NCBI GenBank assembly: GCA_034660675.1
Contig: JAYEJT010000095.1
Coordinates: 1 to 12,390 of the forward strand
From: CG03 sp034660675
Lineage (GTDB): Bacteria; CG03
Length of the DNA: 12,390 nucleotides
Direction of reading: 5' to 3'
Of this stretch, positions 5,548-12,390 are shown one piece after another. Under the pieces are notes generated by a model, which saw nothing but the letters and a program-made list of their open reading frames with translations, was not told the origin of the DNA and did not search any database. Made by a program: the position numbers and the translations under genes. Each line of letters opens with the position of its first letter. The first letter of the stretch is position 1.

Positions 5548-7974
5548 TTACTCCTTTTTGGTATCCTCAAGAACCCGCGCTATTTTCTCAAGCTCGTAAG
5601 CGTCTATGACATCACCGGGTTTCACATCATTGTATTTATCAAGCGTGATACCGCATTCCATACCTTCCATGACCTCGGCCGCTTCATCTTTAAATCTTCT
5701 GAGCGTGGCCAAACTGCCCGTGTAAATTATTTTGTCGTCCCTGACGAGCCGCGCTTTAGCTTTCTGCTTTAATTTGCCCTTTGTAACAACACAACCGGCC
5801 ACAGTTCCAATACGTGAAATATTATAGGTCTTGAGAACTTCCGCGCATCCTATCGGCGCTTCGTTATAAACCGGCGCCAACTTACCTTCAAGCGCTTTTT
5901 TCAAATCTTCCAGAAGCTTGTATATCACTGTATAAATTCTTATTTCCACGCCCTTTTCCTGAGCATCAGCCTCAACCCTGTCCACACCCTTCACGTTAAA
6001 ACCTATAACAACCGACCCCGACGCCTGTGCCAGAAGTATATCGCTCTGATTTATACCACCGCTGGCGGCATGAACAATCTGCAGTTTCACTTCGGTGTTA
6101 TCCAGTTTGGACAAAGAGTCCTTGATGGCTTCAAGCGACCCCTGGACATCACTTTTTAAAATTATCTTTACGTTTTTTGTATCGCCGGCGTCACCGGAGG
6201 AAAGAACCGGCGCGGACAACCTCATATCATCTTTTATCTTTTTTCTGGATGAACGGATGTCTCTTGAAAGACCGGCGTTTGCAATGACGGAGAAATCATC
6301 CCCCACATCAGGCAGCTCCGAAAAACCCATAATCTCAACAGGCGTACCGGGTAAAACTTCTCTCACATTCCCTCCGCCTTCCAGACGCATAGCCCTCACT
6401 TTTCCGCCGGCAAAACCGCTGATAAAAGATTCTCCCACCTTCAGGGTTCCGTCAGTCATCAGAACCGTAGCAATAGGGCCTCGGCGCGAATCCAGCTTAG
6501 CCTCAAGAATAACGCCTTTGGCGCGGCACATTTGATCAGCTTTAAGATCCATCATCTCCGTCTGAAGCTGAATCATATCCAGAAGATCCTTCACGCCATC
6601 GCCCGTCTTTGCCGAAATCGGCACCACTATGGTTTTACCGCCCCAATCCTCCGGCAAAAGATTTTCATTCGCGAGCTGCTGCTTTGCGTTTTCCAGGTTA
6701 GCAGCCGGTAAATCCATTTTGTTTACCGCCACTACAATAGGCACGCCGCCCAGCTTCGCGTGACTTATAGCCTCTCTCGTCTGCGGCATAATGCCGTCAT
6801 CAGCGGCAACAACGAGCACAACCACGTCCGTCACCTGCGTACCCCTCAACCTCATGGCTGTGAAAGCCTCGTGCCCGGGAGTGTCCAGAAAGGTCATGTT
6901 ATAATCTCCGTGCTTTATCTGATAAGCACCTATGTGCTGAGTTATATTTCCGAATTCCTTCTGTGTAACATGAGATTTTCTTATATAATCCAGGAGGGAT
7001 GTTTTGCCGTGATCCACATGTCCCATCACGGTGATAACCGGAGGCCGCAGAACTGCCCGGCTCATATCCCTGTCGTCGGATTTTTCTATTTCATCCTTGT
7101 AAATATCCACAATTTCCGGTTCAAAACCTTCTTCATGAACAATCAGAGAAGCCGTTTCAATATCCAGCCGCTGATTGATCGTCGTTATAATGCCCTGTTT
7201 TATCAGCTTTGTTATAAGCGCCACAGCGGACATATCAAGCTTTTCGGCCAAAGAACCAACTGTGGTGGTAACATCTATTTTTACGATTTTACGCTTCGCC
7301 TCAGGCACAACCGGCTCTTCCTTTATCTGCTCTTTTTCAACGGGGGGCTGTTCAGACTCGGGCTCAACGACTTCCTTTTTTTTCGGCGAAGGCTTCGGCC
7401 CGAGGAACGCCGACTTTATCCCGCTCACCTCATCGGAAGTGAGGCCGGAATTAGCCTTTTTCCCCGTAAATCCTAAGGTTTTTATTTTTTCTATAAATGT
7501 CCTGCTGTCGCACCCCATTTCTTTGGCCAAGATGTGTATAAACGTTTTGTATTTTGACCGCCGCCGTTTTCCTGCGGTCTTTTTCTGATCGGCCGCGTCT
7601 TTCCGGGAATCAAGTTCAGACTCTTTTTGAACCGGTTTTTCTTCTTTAGACGGAATTACCGCGGATTTCTTTTTTGGAACGCCTTTTTTAGTGGCGGTTT
7701 TATCAGCCGGGGCTGTTTTTCTCTTTACCTTTTTTGCCGGCGTTTTTTTCGTCTTCGCGGCCTTGGCCGATGAAGCACTTTTTTTTGTCTTAGCGGCCGG
7801 CTTTTTTGTTTTTTTCGCGGTGGAAAAATACTTACTTAACTTTTCGACTTCAGCGTGTATCAATCCCGACGAGGCCGTTTTCCCCTTTTTACCCAGTTTT
7901 TTTATCAGCTCCCTGCTGGGCACACCGAGCTTTTTCGCAAGCTCCGAAATTCTGCATTCGTTTTTAACCGCCAT
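5548..7974 (-). CDS. infB: Translation initiation factor IF-2
   Basis: An 808-residue GTPase that places fMet-tRNA on the 30S subunit and promotes subunit joining. GTPase motifs: GHVDHGKT (about 317), GNITQHIGAY, DTPGHE (about 366), NKMD (about 419) and SAK (about 453). Beta-barrel domain II, the alpha/beta domain NVKIILKSDVQGSLEAIKDS (about 607) and the C-terminal tRNA-binding barrel follow, ending near DVIDAYELEKIARVL. The N-terminal half holds three IF2_N-like modules (about 6-50, 143-190 and 236-285), separated by a Lys/Ala-rich basic linker (about 52-142) and an acidic-proline one. The start overlaps the nusA stop by one base (TAATG) and has AGGAG at 7983-7987, 8 bases upstream, so the two are probably translationally coupled. 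Confidence 0.98.
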   Translation of the reverse strand: MAVKNECRISELAKKLGVPSRELIKKLGKKGKTASSGLIHAEVEKLSKYFSTAKKTKKPAAKTKKSASSAKAAKTKKTPAKKVKRKTAPADKTATKKGVPKKKSAVIPSKEEKPVQKESELDSRKDAADQKKTAGKRRRSKYKTFIHILAKEMGCDSRTFIEKIKTLGFTGKKANSGLTSDEVSGIKSAFLGPKPSPKKKEVVEPESEQPPVEKEQIKEEPVVPEAKRKIVKIDVTTTVGSLAEKLDMSAVALITKLIKQGIITTINQRLDIETASLIVHEEGFEPEIVDIYKDEIEKSDDRDMSRAVLRPPVITVMGHVDHGKTSLLDYIRKSHVTQKEFGNITQHIGAYQIKHGDYNMTFLDTPGHEAFTAMRLRGTQVTDVVVLVVAADDGIMPQTREAISHAKLGGVPIVVAVNKMDLPAANLENAKQQLANENLLPEDWGGKTIVVPISAKTGDGVKDLLDMIQLQTEMMDLKADQMCRAKGVILEAKLDSRRGPIATVLMTDGTLKVGESFISGFAGGKVRAMRLEGGGNVREVLPGTPVEIMGFSELPDVGDDFSVIANAGLSRDIRSSRKKIKDDMRLSAPVLSSGDAGDTKNVKIILKSDVQGSLEAIKDSLSKLDNTEVKLQIVHAASGGINQSDILLAQASGSVVIGFNVKGVDRVEADAQEKGVEIRIYTVIYKLLEDLKKALEGKLAPVYNEAPIGCAEVLKTYNISRIGTVAGCVVTKGKLKQKAKARLVRDDKIIYTGSLATLRRFKDEAAEVMEGMECGITLDKYNDVKPGDVIDAYELEKIARVLEDTKKE

Positions 7975-9122
7975 TATTCTTTCTCCTTATCATCCGGCTT
8001 AGGTTTTGCGGTGGTTGGAAGTTCCGTTTCCGGCGAAACTTCCGCACCGGGCTTCTGTGCTGTTTCCTGATCTTTTTCTTCCGAAGATGCTTCCCCCCCG
8101 TCTTCTATATCTATTTCCATACCCGTTAATTCCGAAGCGAGATTAATATTAAAACCTCCCGCGCCCAGCACCTGTCCGCGCTGAGAAGACTCTATTTTCA
8201 CTACAGCTTTGGTTTTCTCTTTATTCACCTTTACCGCCGCCGATTCAACTCTTGCGGGACTTAACGACGCCGCCACAATCGCGGCGGGACTTCTTGAAAC
8301 ATCCACAAGATCTATTCTTTCTCCGCCGAGTTCATTTATAATCGTCTTTATTCTTGAACCACGCACCCCGACACACGTTCCCACGGGGTCAACACGCTCT
8401 TTCAGGGATTTGACCAGCACCTTGCTCCTCGTGCCCGGATATCTCACCACCTTCACCACCTCAACCGTGCCGTCTTTTATTTCCGGCACCTCTTCGGCAA
8501 GCAGTTCCTTTAAAAAATCGGGGTGACTTCTGGAAAGAATTATCTCGCACCTCCGCTCATTACCCTCAACTTTCATGATCAATGTTTTAACAAAAGAATT
8601 CGCTCTCAAAAACTGCTTGGGTATCTGCTCTTCCCCCGGAAGAACCGCTTCCGCATCACCGAAATCAAAAATAGCTTTTCTTCCGATGAACCGGAACACC
8701 CTGCCGGAAACAATTTTGTTTTCCAACTGTTTGTATTTTTTAAAAACCGACACTTTTTCATACTCCCTGATCCTCTGCGTTATGACTTTTTTAATCGTCT
8801 GACTGGCTATACGCGCAATCTCATCCACATCTATGGAAAGCTCAATATCATCGCCTTCGGCAGCTTTGGGCTCAATCGCCTGAGCGGCGGAAAGAAGTAT
8901 TTCCTTCTTCGGCTCTGTCACTTTTTGCACGGCTGTTTTTATACCCCATGCCACAATCTGGCCAGTATCTGTGTTCAGCGCCACTCTGTATCTGTCCGAA
9001 AGAGGGTACACTTTGACCAGGCACTTGCTGACAGCGTGCTCTATCAAAGAAATAATCTCTTCTTTGGGGATGCCTTTTTCATGCTGGATCTGATCCAACG
9101 CCGCCAAAAATTCTTTAGTCAT
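7974..9122 (-). CDS. nusA: Transcription elongation/termination factor NusA
   Basis: About 382 residues; binds RNA polymerase and nascent RNA and modulates pausing, termination and antitermination. Order: N-terminal polymerase-binding domain (TKEFLAALDQIQHEKGIPKE, about 1-120), S1 domain (about 128-190, SGRVFRFIGRKAIFDFGDAE), KH1 with GVRGSRI near 250 followed by ELGGERIDLV, and KH2 with GAGGFNINLASELTG near 320. It then ends in an acidic, Pro/Glu/Lys-rich tail of about 50 residues rather than the tandem acidic repeats of E. coli. The KH2 loop has lost the basic residues typical of the family (GRNGQNVR in E. coli). I chose ATG 9122 because GAGGGAG at 9128-9134 lies 5 bases upstream; the ATG at 9167 has no such site. 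It follows murC, with no rimP between. Confidence 0.96.
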   Translation of the reverse strand: MTKEFLAALDQIQHEKGIPKEEIISLIEHAVSKCLVKVYPLSDRYRVALNTDTGQIVAWGIKTAVQKVTEPKKEILLSAAQAIEPKAAEGDDIELSIDVDEIARIASQTIKKVITQRIREYEKVSVFKKYKQLENKIVSGRVFRFIGRKAIFDFGDAEAVLPGEEQIPKQFLRANSFVKTLIMKVEGNERRCEIILSRSHPDFLKELLAEEVPEIKDGTVEVVKVVRYPGTRSKVLVKSLKERVDPVGTCVGVRGSRIKTIINELGGERIDLVDVSRSPAAIVAASLSPARVESAAVKVNKEKTKAVVKIESSQRGQVLGAGGFNINLASELTGMEIDIEDGGEASSEEKDQETAQKPGAEVSPETELPTTAKPKPDDKEKE

Positions 9123-9127
9123 TACAG

Positions 9128-9134
9128 CTCCCTC
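9128..9134 (-). promoter_or_regulatory. Ribosome binding site that fixes the nusA start
   Basis: On the minus strand GAGGGAG lies 5 bases before ATG 9122. The alternative ATG at 9167 would add 15 residues and has only AT-rich sequence upstream. Confidence 0.7.
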
Positions 9135-9185
9135 TTCTTTAATTTTTTCAACATTCACAATACTCATTTTATCAAAATATTCGCT

Positions 9186-10607
9186 TTATTTCAATTTGTT
9201 GAGCACCGCATCACCGGCCTTATACACATCACCGGCACCTATGGTTATAAAAATATCGTTTTTACCGAGAATTGACGGCATTATTTCCGATGCTTCACCG
9301 AGAGAAGAAAACATTCTCTTTCTTATGTTCCGGGGTATATTTTCCCATATCAGCTGAGAAGTGATCCCCGGAATTTTCTTTTCACCTGCCGAATATATGG
9401 GCAAAAGACACACAGCGTCAGCACGCGAAAAAGATCTCCCGAGCTGCCAGGCCTGCTCCTTTGTTCTTGTGTATCTGTGCGGCTGGAAAAGCACAACAAT
9501 TCTTCTTTCAGGCCATGTCTCACGCGCGGTTTTAACCGTCATGGCTATTTCAGTGGGATGATGGGCATAATCATCTATTACCATAATATCGTTTTTTATT
9601 CCCTTCACATCAAAACGCCTGGAAACGCCCATATAAGCCTTCAGCGCCTTTCTGATTTTCGGCAGACTTATGCCGAGATTAAGACAAACACCGGCGGCCG
9701 CCACAGAATTGAGCGCATTGTGTACCCCCGGAGCCGGCACGGTCAAAGAACCCATATTTTTTCCCTTGTAAATCAATTCATAAGACATATTAAAACGCTC
9801 TCTGTTCAACAGCTTTATCCGGTAATCAGCCTTCTCCGAAAAACCGTAGGTAAAATAACGTTTTCTCAGCTGAGGCAGTATTTCGGCAATATTTTCGTCA
9901 TCTATGCACAAAAAAGCCATGCCGTAAAAGGGGATGCTGTTTATAAAATCAACAAAGGTCTGCTTTAAGTTATCCATGCTGCCGTAAAAACTCATGTGAT
10001 CGTCGTCTATGTTTGTCACCGCCACAACCGTTGGAAGAAGTTTGAGAAACGATGCATCCGACTCATCGGCCTCAGCCACGAGAAAATCTCCGGTTCCTTT
10101 GTATCCGCCCGTGGCTATATTTTTAAAACAGCCCCCTATAACCATTGTGGGATCACAACCGGCAGAGGACAGTATCTGACTGACCATAGAGGTCGTCGTT
10201 GTTTTTCCATGGCTGCCGGCAATGGCTATCCCGTATTTCAAACGCATGAGTTCAGCCAGCATTTCCGCACGCTGTATGACAGGAATCTTGTTTTCAACGG
10301 CAGAAAGAACCTCTATATTATCGGGCTTAACAGCGGAAGAAATAACCACCACACGCGCCCCCCTCACATTTGAAGCTCTGTGACCCATGTACACCGCGCA
10401 CCCCAGCTTTTCCAGATGTTTCGTTACGGACGAGGATGCAAGATCCGAACCTGTGATAGCATACCCCATACCCGCAAGAACCTCGGCAATACCGCTCATT
10501 CCCGAACCTCCTATGCCCACAAAATGTATGTTTTCTTTACCTTGTGACATACCCACCGGAACCCGGCTATTTTTTGAAAATACGCTTTTTTTTGTTTTCT
10601 TTTTCAT
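9186..10607 (-). CDS. murC: UDP-N-acetylmuramate--L-alanine ligase
   Basis: About 473 residues; ATP-dependent cytoplasmic Mur ligase adding L-Ala to UDP-MurNAc, the first step of the peptide stem of peptidoglycan. Visible: HFVGIGGSGMSGIAEVLAGM (N-terminal UDP-binding Rossmann motif), GSHGKTTTTSMVSQIL (ATP P-loop, about 131), EADESDASFL, TNIDDDHMSFYGS, RRFDVKG and DDYAHHPTEI (about 342), then FQPHRYTRT in the C-terminal domain. These features fit MurC rather than MurD, E or F. Start choice is uncertain: GTG 10616 overlaps the rpoD stop by four bases, ATG 10607 has a GAG-rich stretch before it, and ATG 10550 begins just before the Rossmann motif. The longer forms add a very basic N-terminal stretch. 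Its position directly before nusA is unusual. Confidence 0.96.
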   Translation of the reverse strand: MKKKTKKSVFSKNSRVPVGMSQGKENIHFVGIGGSGMSGIAEVLAGMGYAITGSDLASSSVTKHLEKLGCAVYMGHRASNVRGARVVVISSAVKPDNIEVLSAVENKIPVIQRAEMLAELMRLKYGIAIAGSHGKTTTTSMVSQILSSAGCDPTMVIGGCFKNIATGGYKGTGDFLVAEADESDASFLKLLPTVVAVTNIDDDHMSFYGSMDNLKQTFVDFINSIPFYGMAFLCIDDENIAEILPQLRKRYFTYGFSEKADYRIKLLNRERFNMSYELIYKGKNMGSLTVPAPGVHNALNSVAAAGVCLNLGISLPKIRKALKAYMGVSRRFDVKGIKNDIMVIDDYAHHPTEIAMTVKTARETWPERRIVVLFQPHRYTRTKEQAWQLGRSFSRADAVCLLPIYSAGEKKIPGITSQLIWENIPRNIRKRMFSSLGEASEIMPSILGKNDIFITIGAGDVYKAGDAVLNKLK

Positions 10608-10612
10608 TTTTC

Positions 10613-12388
10613 TCACTCTATATACTGCTTCAATTTCCTGGATTCAGCGATCTCCTTCAACTTGTTTATGGCCTTTGCCTCTATCTGTCTTATCCTCTCC
10701 CTCGTCACCTTGAATTCCTGCCCCACCTCTTCAAGAGTCTGCGGATAACCCGAATCTATTCCGTAACGCAAGCGCAGAATTTCCCCCTCCCTATCAGAAA
10801 GCACCGCAAGCAGTTTTTCCACTTCCGTTTTCAGCAGATCCATCTGGGCCGCATCCTCAGGGCTGATCAAAGTGCTGTCTTTCACATATTCTTCAAGCTG
10901 GGCATCATCCTCATCTCCCACCGGCTGGGCGAGAGAAAAAGGCTCCGGCATAACTTTAAGAACAGTGTATATCCTTTCAACAGGTATTTTCAGGCCTTCA
11001 GCGCACTGTTCGGGGCTCGGGTCAACGCCTTTTTTCGCGCGGTATTTCTGTGAGAAAGTGGATACCTTGCTGATAACCTCTTTCATGTGTACCGGAATCC
11101 TTATGGTTCTGGCCTGATCGGCTATTGCCCTGTTTATGGACTGCCTTATCCACCATGTCGCGTAAGTGCTGAACTTAAAACCCTTTTTATACTCAAACTT
11201 ATCAACCGCTTTCATGAGCCCTATGCATCCTTCCTGAATCAGATCCAGCAGCGAAAGCCGCACATTAGAATGATGCTTCGCTATCGATACAACGAGCCGC
11301 AGATTGCTCCGCACAACTTTAAGTTTCATTTTTTTTATCTCTTTTTCAAGAATGCGTATTTCGTCATAAATAGTCAGGAGCTCTTCAGGTTCCTGAATCG
11401 TTTCTTTTCTGATACGGGAAAGGTTTTCCGCAATCTTATCCAGCTGTTCCTGCTTTTCCTGCCATTGGGTTATTCTTATGCCTGCCTGACGGAAAAAAGC
11501 ATCAGGGGTTAGATTTTTTCGTTTGTATTTCCTGTAAAGTTTTCTCGCTTCCCGCTCATCATCCACTTTCTTTAAAATATCATCGCGGCTTTTCAGAAAA
11601 CCGGCGATACGCCGGCCGTCGGATTTAAGCAGATAAAGCAGCCTTTTCAACTTCTGGCCGTTAAGTTCAAGAGCATATATTCTTTCATAGATCGCACAAC
11701 AGCATCTGTTAATATCTTTTTTTAAACGCTGTGTTTTTTCAGGCGCCCGCAGAACCGAAATTTTCTTCTGCATTTGCACGAGTTTCCTATTGCCGTTAAC
11801 GATATATTTGGAAACGCGGCTGACACGCTTTTTCATATCATCTATTATTTTCGCGTTTTTCTTACCGCGGGGCATAAGCTCGCGTGCGGAAATAACCCCC
11901 TCCTGGAGTAAAGCATTGATGTTTTCCATTTCCCTGAATATAATCGGGTTTGACAGTATTAAAAATTTCAAGCGGTTTTCCCTGTCTTTTATACCCTTGG
12001 CAAGAAAAGTCTCCTCATCCCTGGTGAGGAGAGAAGCCTTCCCCATTTCGCTCAAAAACATTTTTACCGAATCTGATGTGTCAACCTTCTCCACCTCCGA
12101 CACCGGAACAAGCGCCATTTCATGTTTCGAGACAGCACCCCCTATATCAATCCCTGTGCTTTCAAGCGAGGTCAGCACCTCATCAATGGTGTCACTGTCC
12201 GTAAACTCGGGCGGCAGCATCTCGTTAAGCTGACTGAAGGACATTGAACCGGCTTTCTTACCCTTGAGAACTATTTCCTTTATCACCGCGTCCCGCTCCA
12301 TCCCCTTAGGCAGAGAGGCTTTCTTTTTTGCCAGCCGCCGCTCCGCGCGGGTGAGCTTACGGGCGGAGTGTTTTACGATTTTTCTCTT
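10613..12388 (-). CDS. rpoD: Primary sigma factor, sigma-70 family (5' end beyond the window)
   Basis: Housekeeping sigma factor that directs RNA polymerase to -10/-35 promoters. Counting from ATG 12301 (562 residues): region 1.1-like (about 5-55, SFSQLNEMLPPEF), region 1.2 (about 75-110, DSVKMFLSEMGKASLLTRDEE), a long Lys/Arg-rich non-conserved helical region, regions 2.1-2.4 (about 325-400, LLDLIQEGCIGLMKAVDKFE, STYATWWIRQ, DQARTIRIPVHM), region 3, and region 4 (about 490-550, LRLRYGIDSGYPQTLEEVG, VTRERIRQIEAKA). The frame stays open from 12301 to the window edge without a stop, adding at least 29 very basic residues (KHSARKLTRAERRLAKKK). The only Shine-Dalgarno-like AAGGGG touches ATG 12301 with no spacing. 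The true start is therefore probably outside the window; 12301 is the alternative. It leads the block and overlaps murC if GTG 10616 is used. Confidence 0.93.
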   Translation of the reverse strand, partial: KRKIVKHSARKLTRAERRLAKKKASLPKGMERDAVIKEIVLKGKKAGSMSFSQLNEMLPPEFTDSDTIDEVLTSLESTGIDIGGAVSKHEMALVPVSEVEKVDTSDSVKMFLSEMGKASLLTRDEETFLAKGIKDRENRLKFLILSNPIIFREMENINALLQEGVISARELMPRGKKNAKIIDDMKKRVSRVSKYIVNGNRKLVQMQKKISVLRAPEKTQRLKKDINRCCCAIYERIYALELNGQKLKRLLYLLKSDGRRIAGFLKSRDDILKKVDDEREARKLYRKYKRKNLTPDAFFRQAGIRITQWQEKQEQLDKIAENLSRIRKETIQEPEELLTIYDEIRILEKEIKKMKLKVVRSNLRLVVSIAKHHSNVRLSLLDLIQEGCIGLMKAVDKFEYKKGFKFSTYATWWIRQSINRAIADQARTIRIPVHMKEVISKVSTFSQKYRAKKGVDPSPEQCAEGLKIPVERIYTVLKVMPEPFSLAQPVGDEDDAQLEEYVKDSTLISPEDAAQMDLLKTEVEKLLAVLSDREGEILRLRYGIDSGYPQTLEEVGQEFKVTRERIRQIEAKAINKLKEIAESRKLKQYIE

Positions 12389-12390
12389 TA

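Noticed and set aside
6760..7476. Plus-strand open frame of 238 codons opposite infB
   Set aside because: It is antisense to the conserved IF-2 GTPase and linker region, and its product has no family resemblance.
8523..9275. Long plus-strand open frame of 250 codons opposite nusA
   Set aside because: It lies antisense to a clearly conserved nusA, has no recognisable domain and no ribosome binding site. It is a shadow of nusA codon composition.
1..12390. CRISPR arrays, tRNA or rRNA genes, and complete insertion sequences
   Set aside because: No regularly spaced direct repeats, tRNA-like cloverleaf, rRNA-like sequence or transposase reading frame was seen on either strand.

Overview
The window looks like bacterial chromosome, probably from an uncultured, candidate-phylum-like organism; Omnitrophota or Elusimicrobiota would fit, but this is a weak inference from gene order and style. 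It has a dense minus-strand block of housekeeping genes and a short, decayed accessory patch at the left end. No CRISPR array, tRNA, rRNA, prophage or complete transposon is visible.

Left end (1-1004). The window opens with the last codons of a plus-strand NifU-like iron-sulfur scaffold gene. It is followed by about 300 bases without an intact gene, where a 36-residue remnant of a response-regulator receiver domain can be read on the minus strand. Next come a small intact XRE-type helix-turn-helix regulator and a radC gene cut off after its N-terminal domain. This strip looks like eroded accessory DNA ending against the 3' end of cysS.

Main block (1005 to the right edge). Eight genes, all on the minus strand, are transcribed in the order rpoD (primary sigma factor), murC (peptidoglycan), nusA, infB and rbfA (transcription elongation, translation initiation and 30S maturation), a secreted GH57-like protein of unknown function, ispF (MEP isoprenoid pathway) and cysS (cysteinyl-tRNA synthetase). 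Several junctions overlap by 1 to 4 bases (nusA/infB TAATG, GH57-like/ispF ATGA), so the block is probably one or a few operons built around information processing. rimP is absent from its common place before nusA, where murC sits instead.

Most notable signals: (1) a nested, almost perfectly palindromic REP-like element of the GGGGACGGTTCC type lies exactly between infB and rbfA. It leaves rbfA without a visible Shine-Dalgarno sequence, but when folded it would bring the infB stop and rbfA start close together. (2) The GH57-like exported protein appears to lack the family's catalytic residues. (3) The rpoD reading frame continues upstream of its first ATG, with a very basic N-terminal extension that runs off the window. 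No wholly new system is evident. The repeat-spaced infB-rbfA junction and the orphan GH57-like gene are the best leads.
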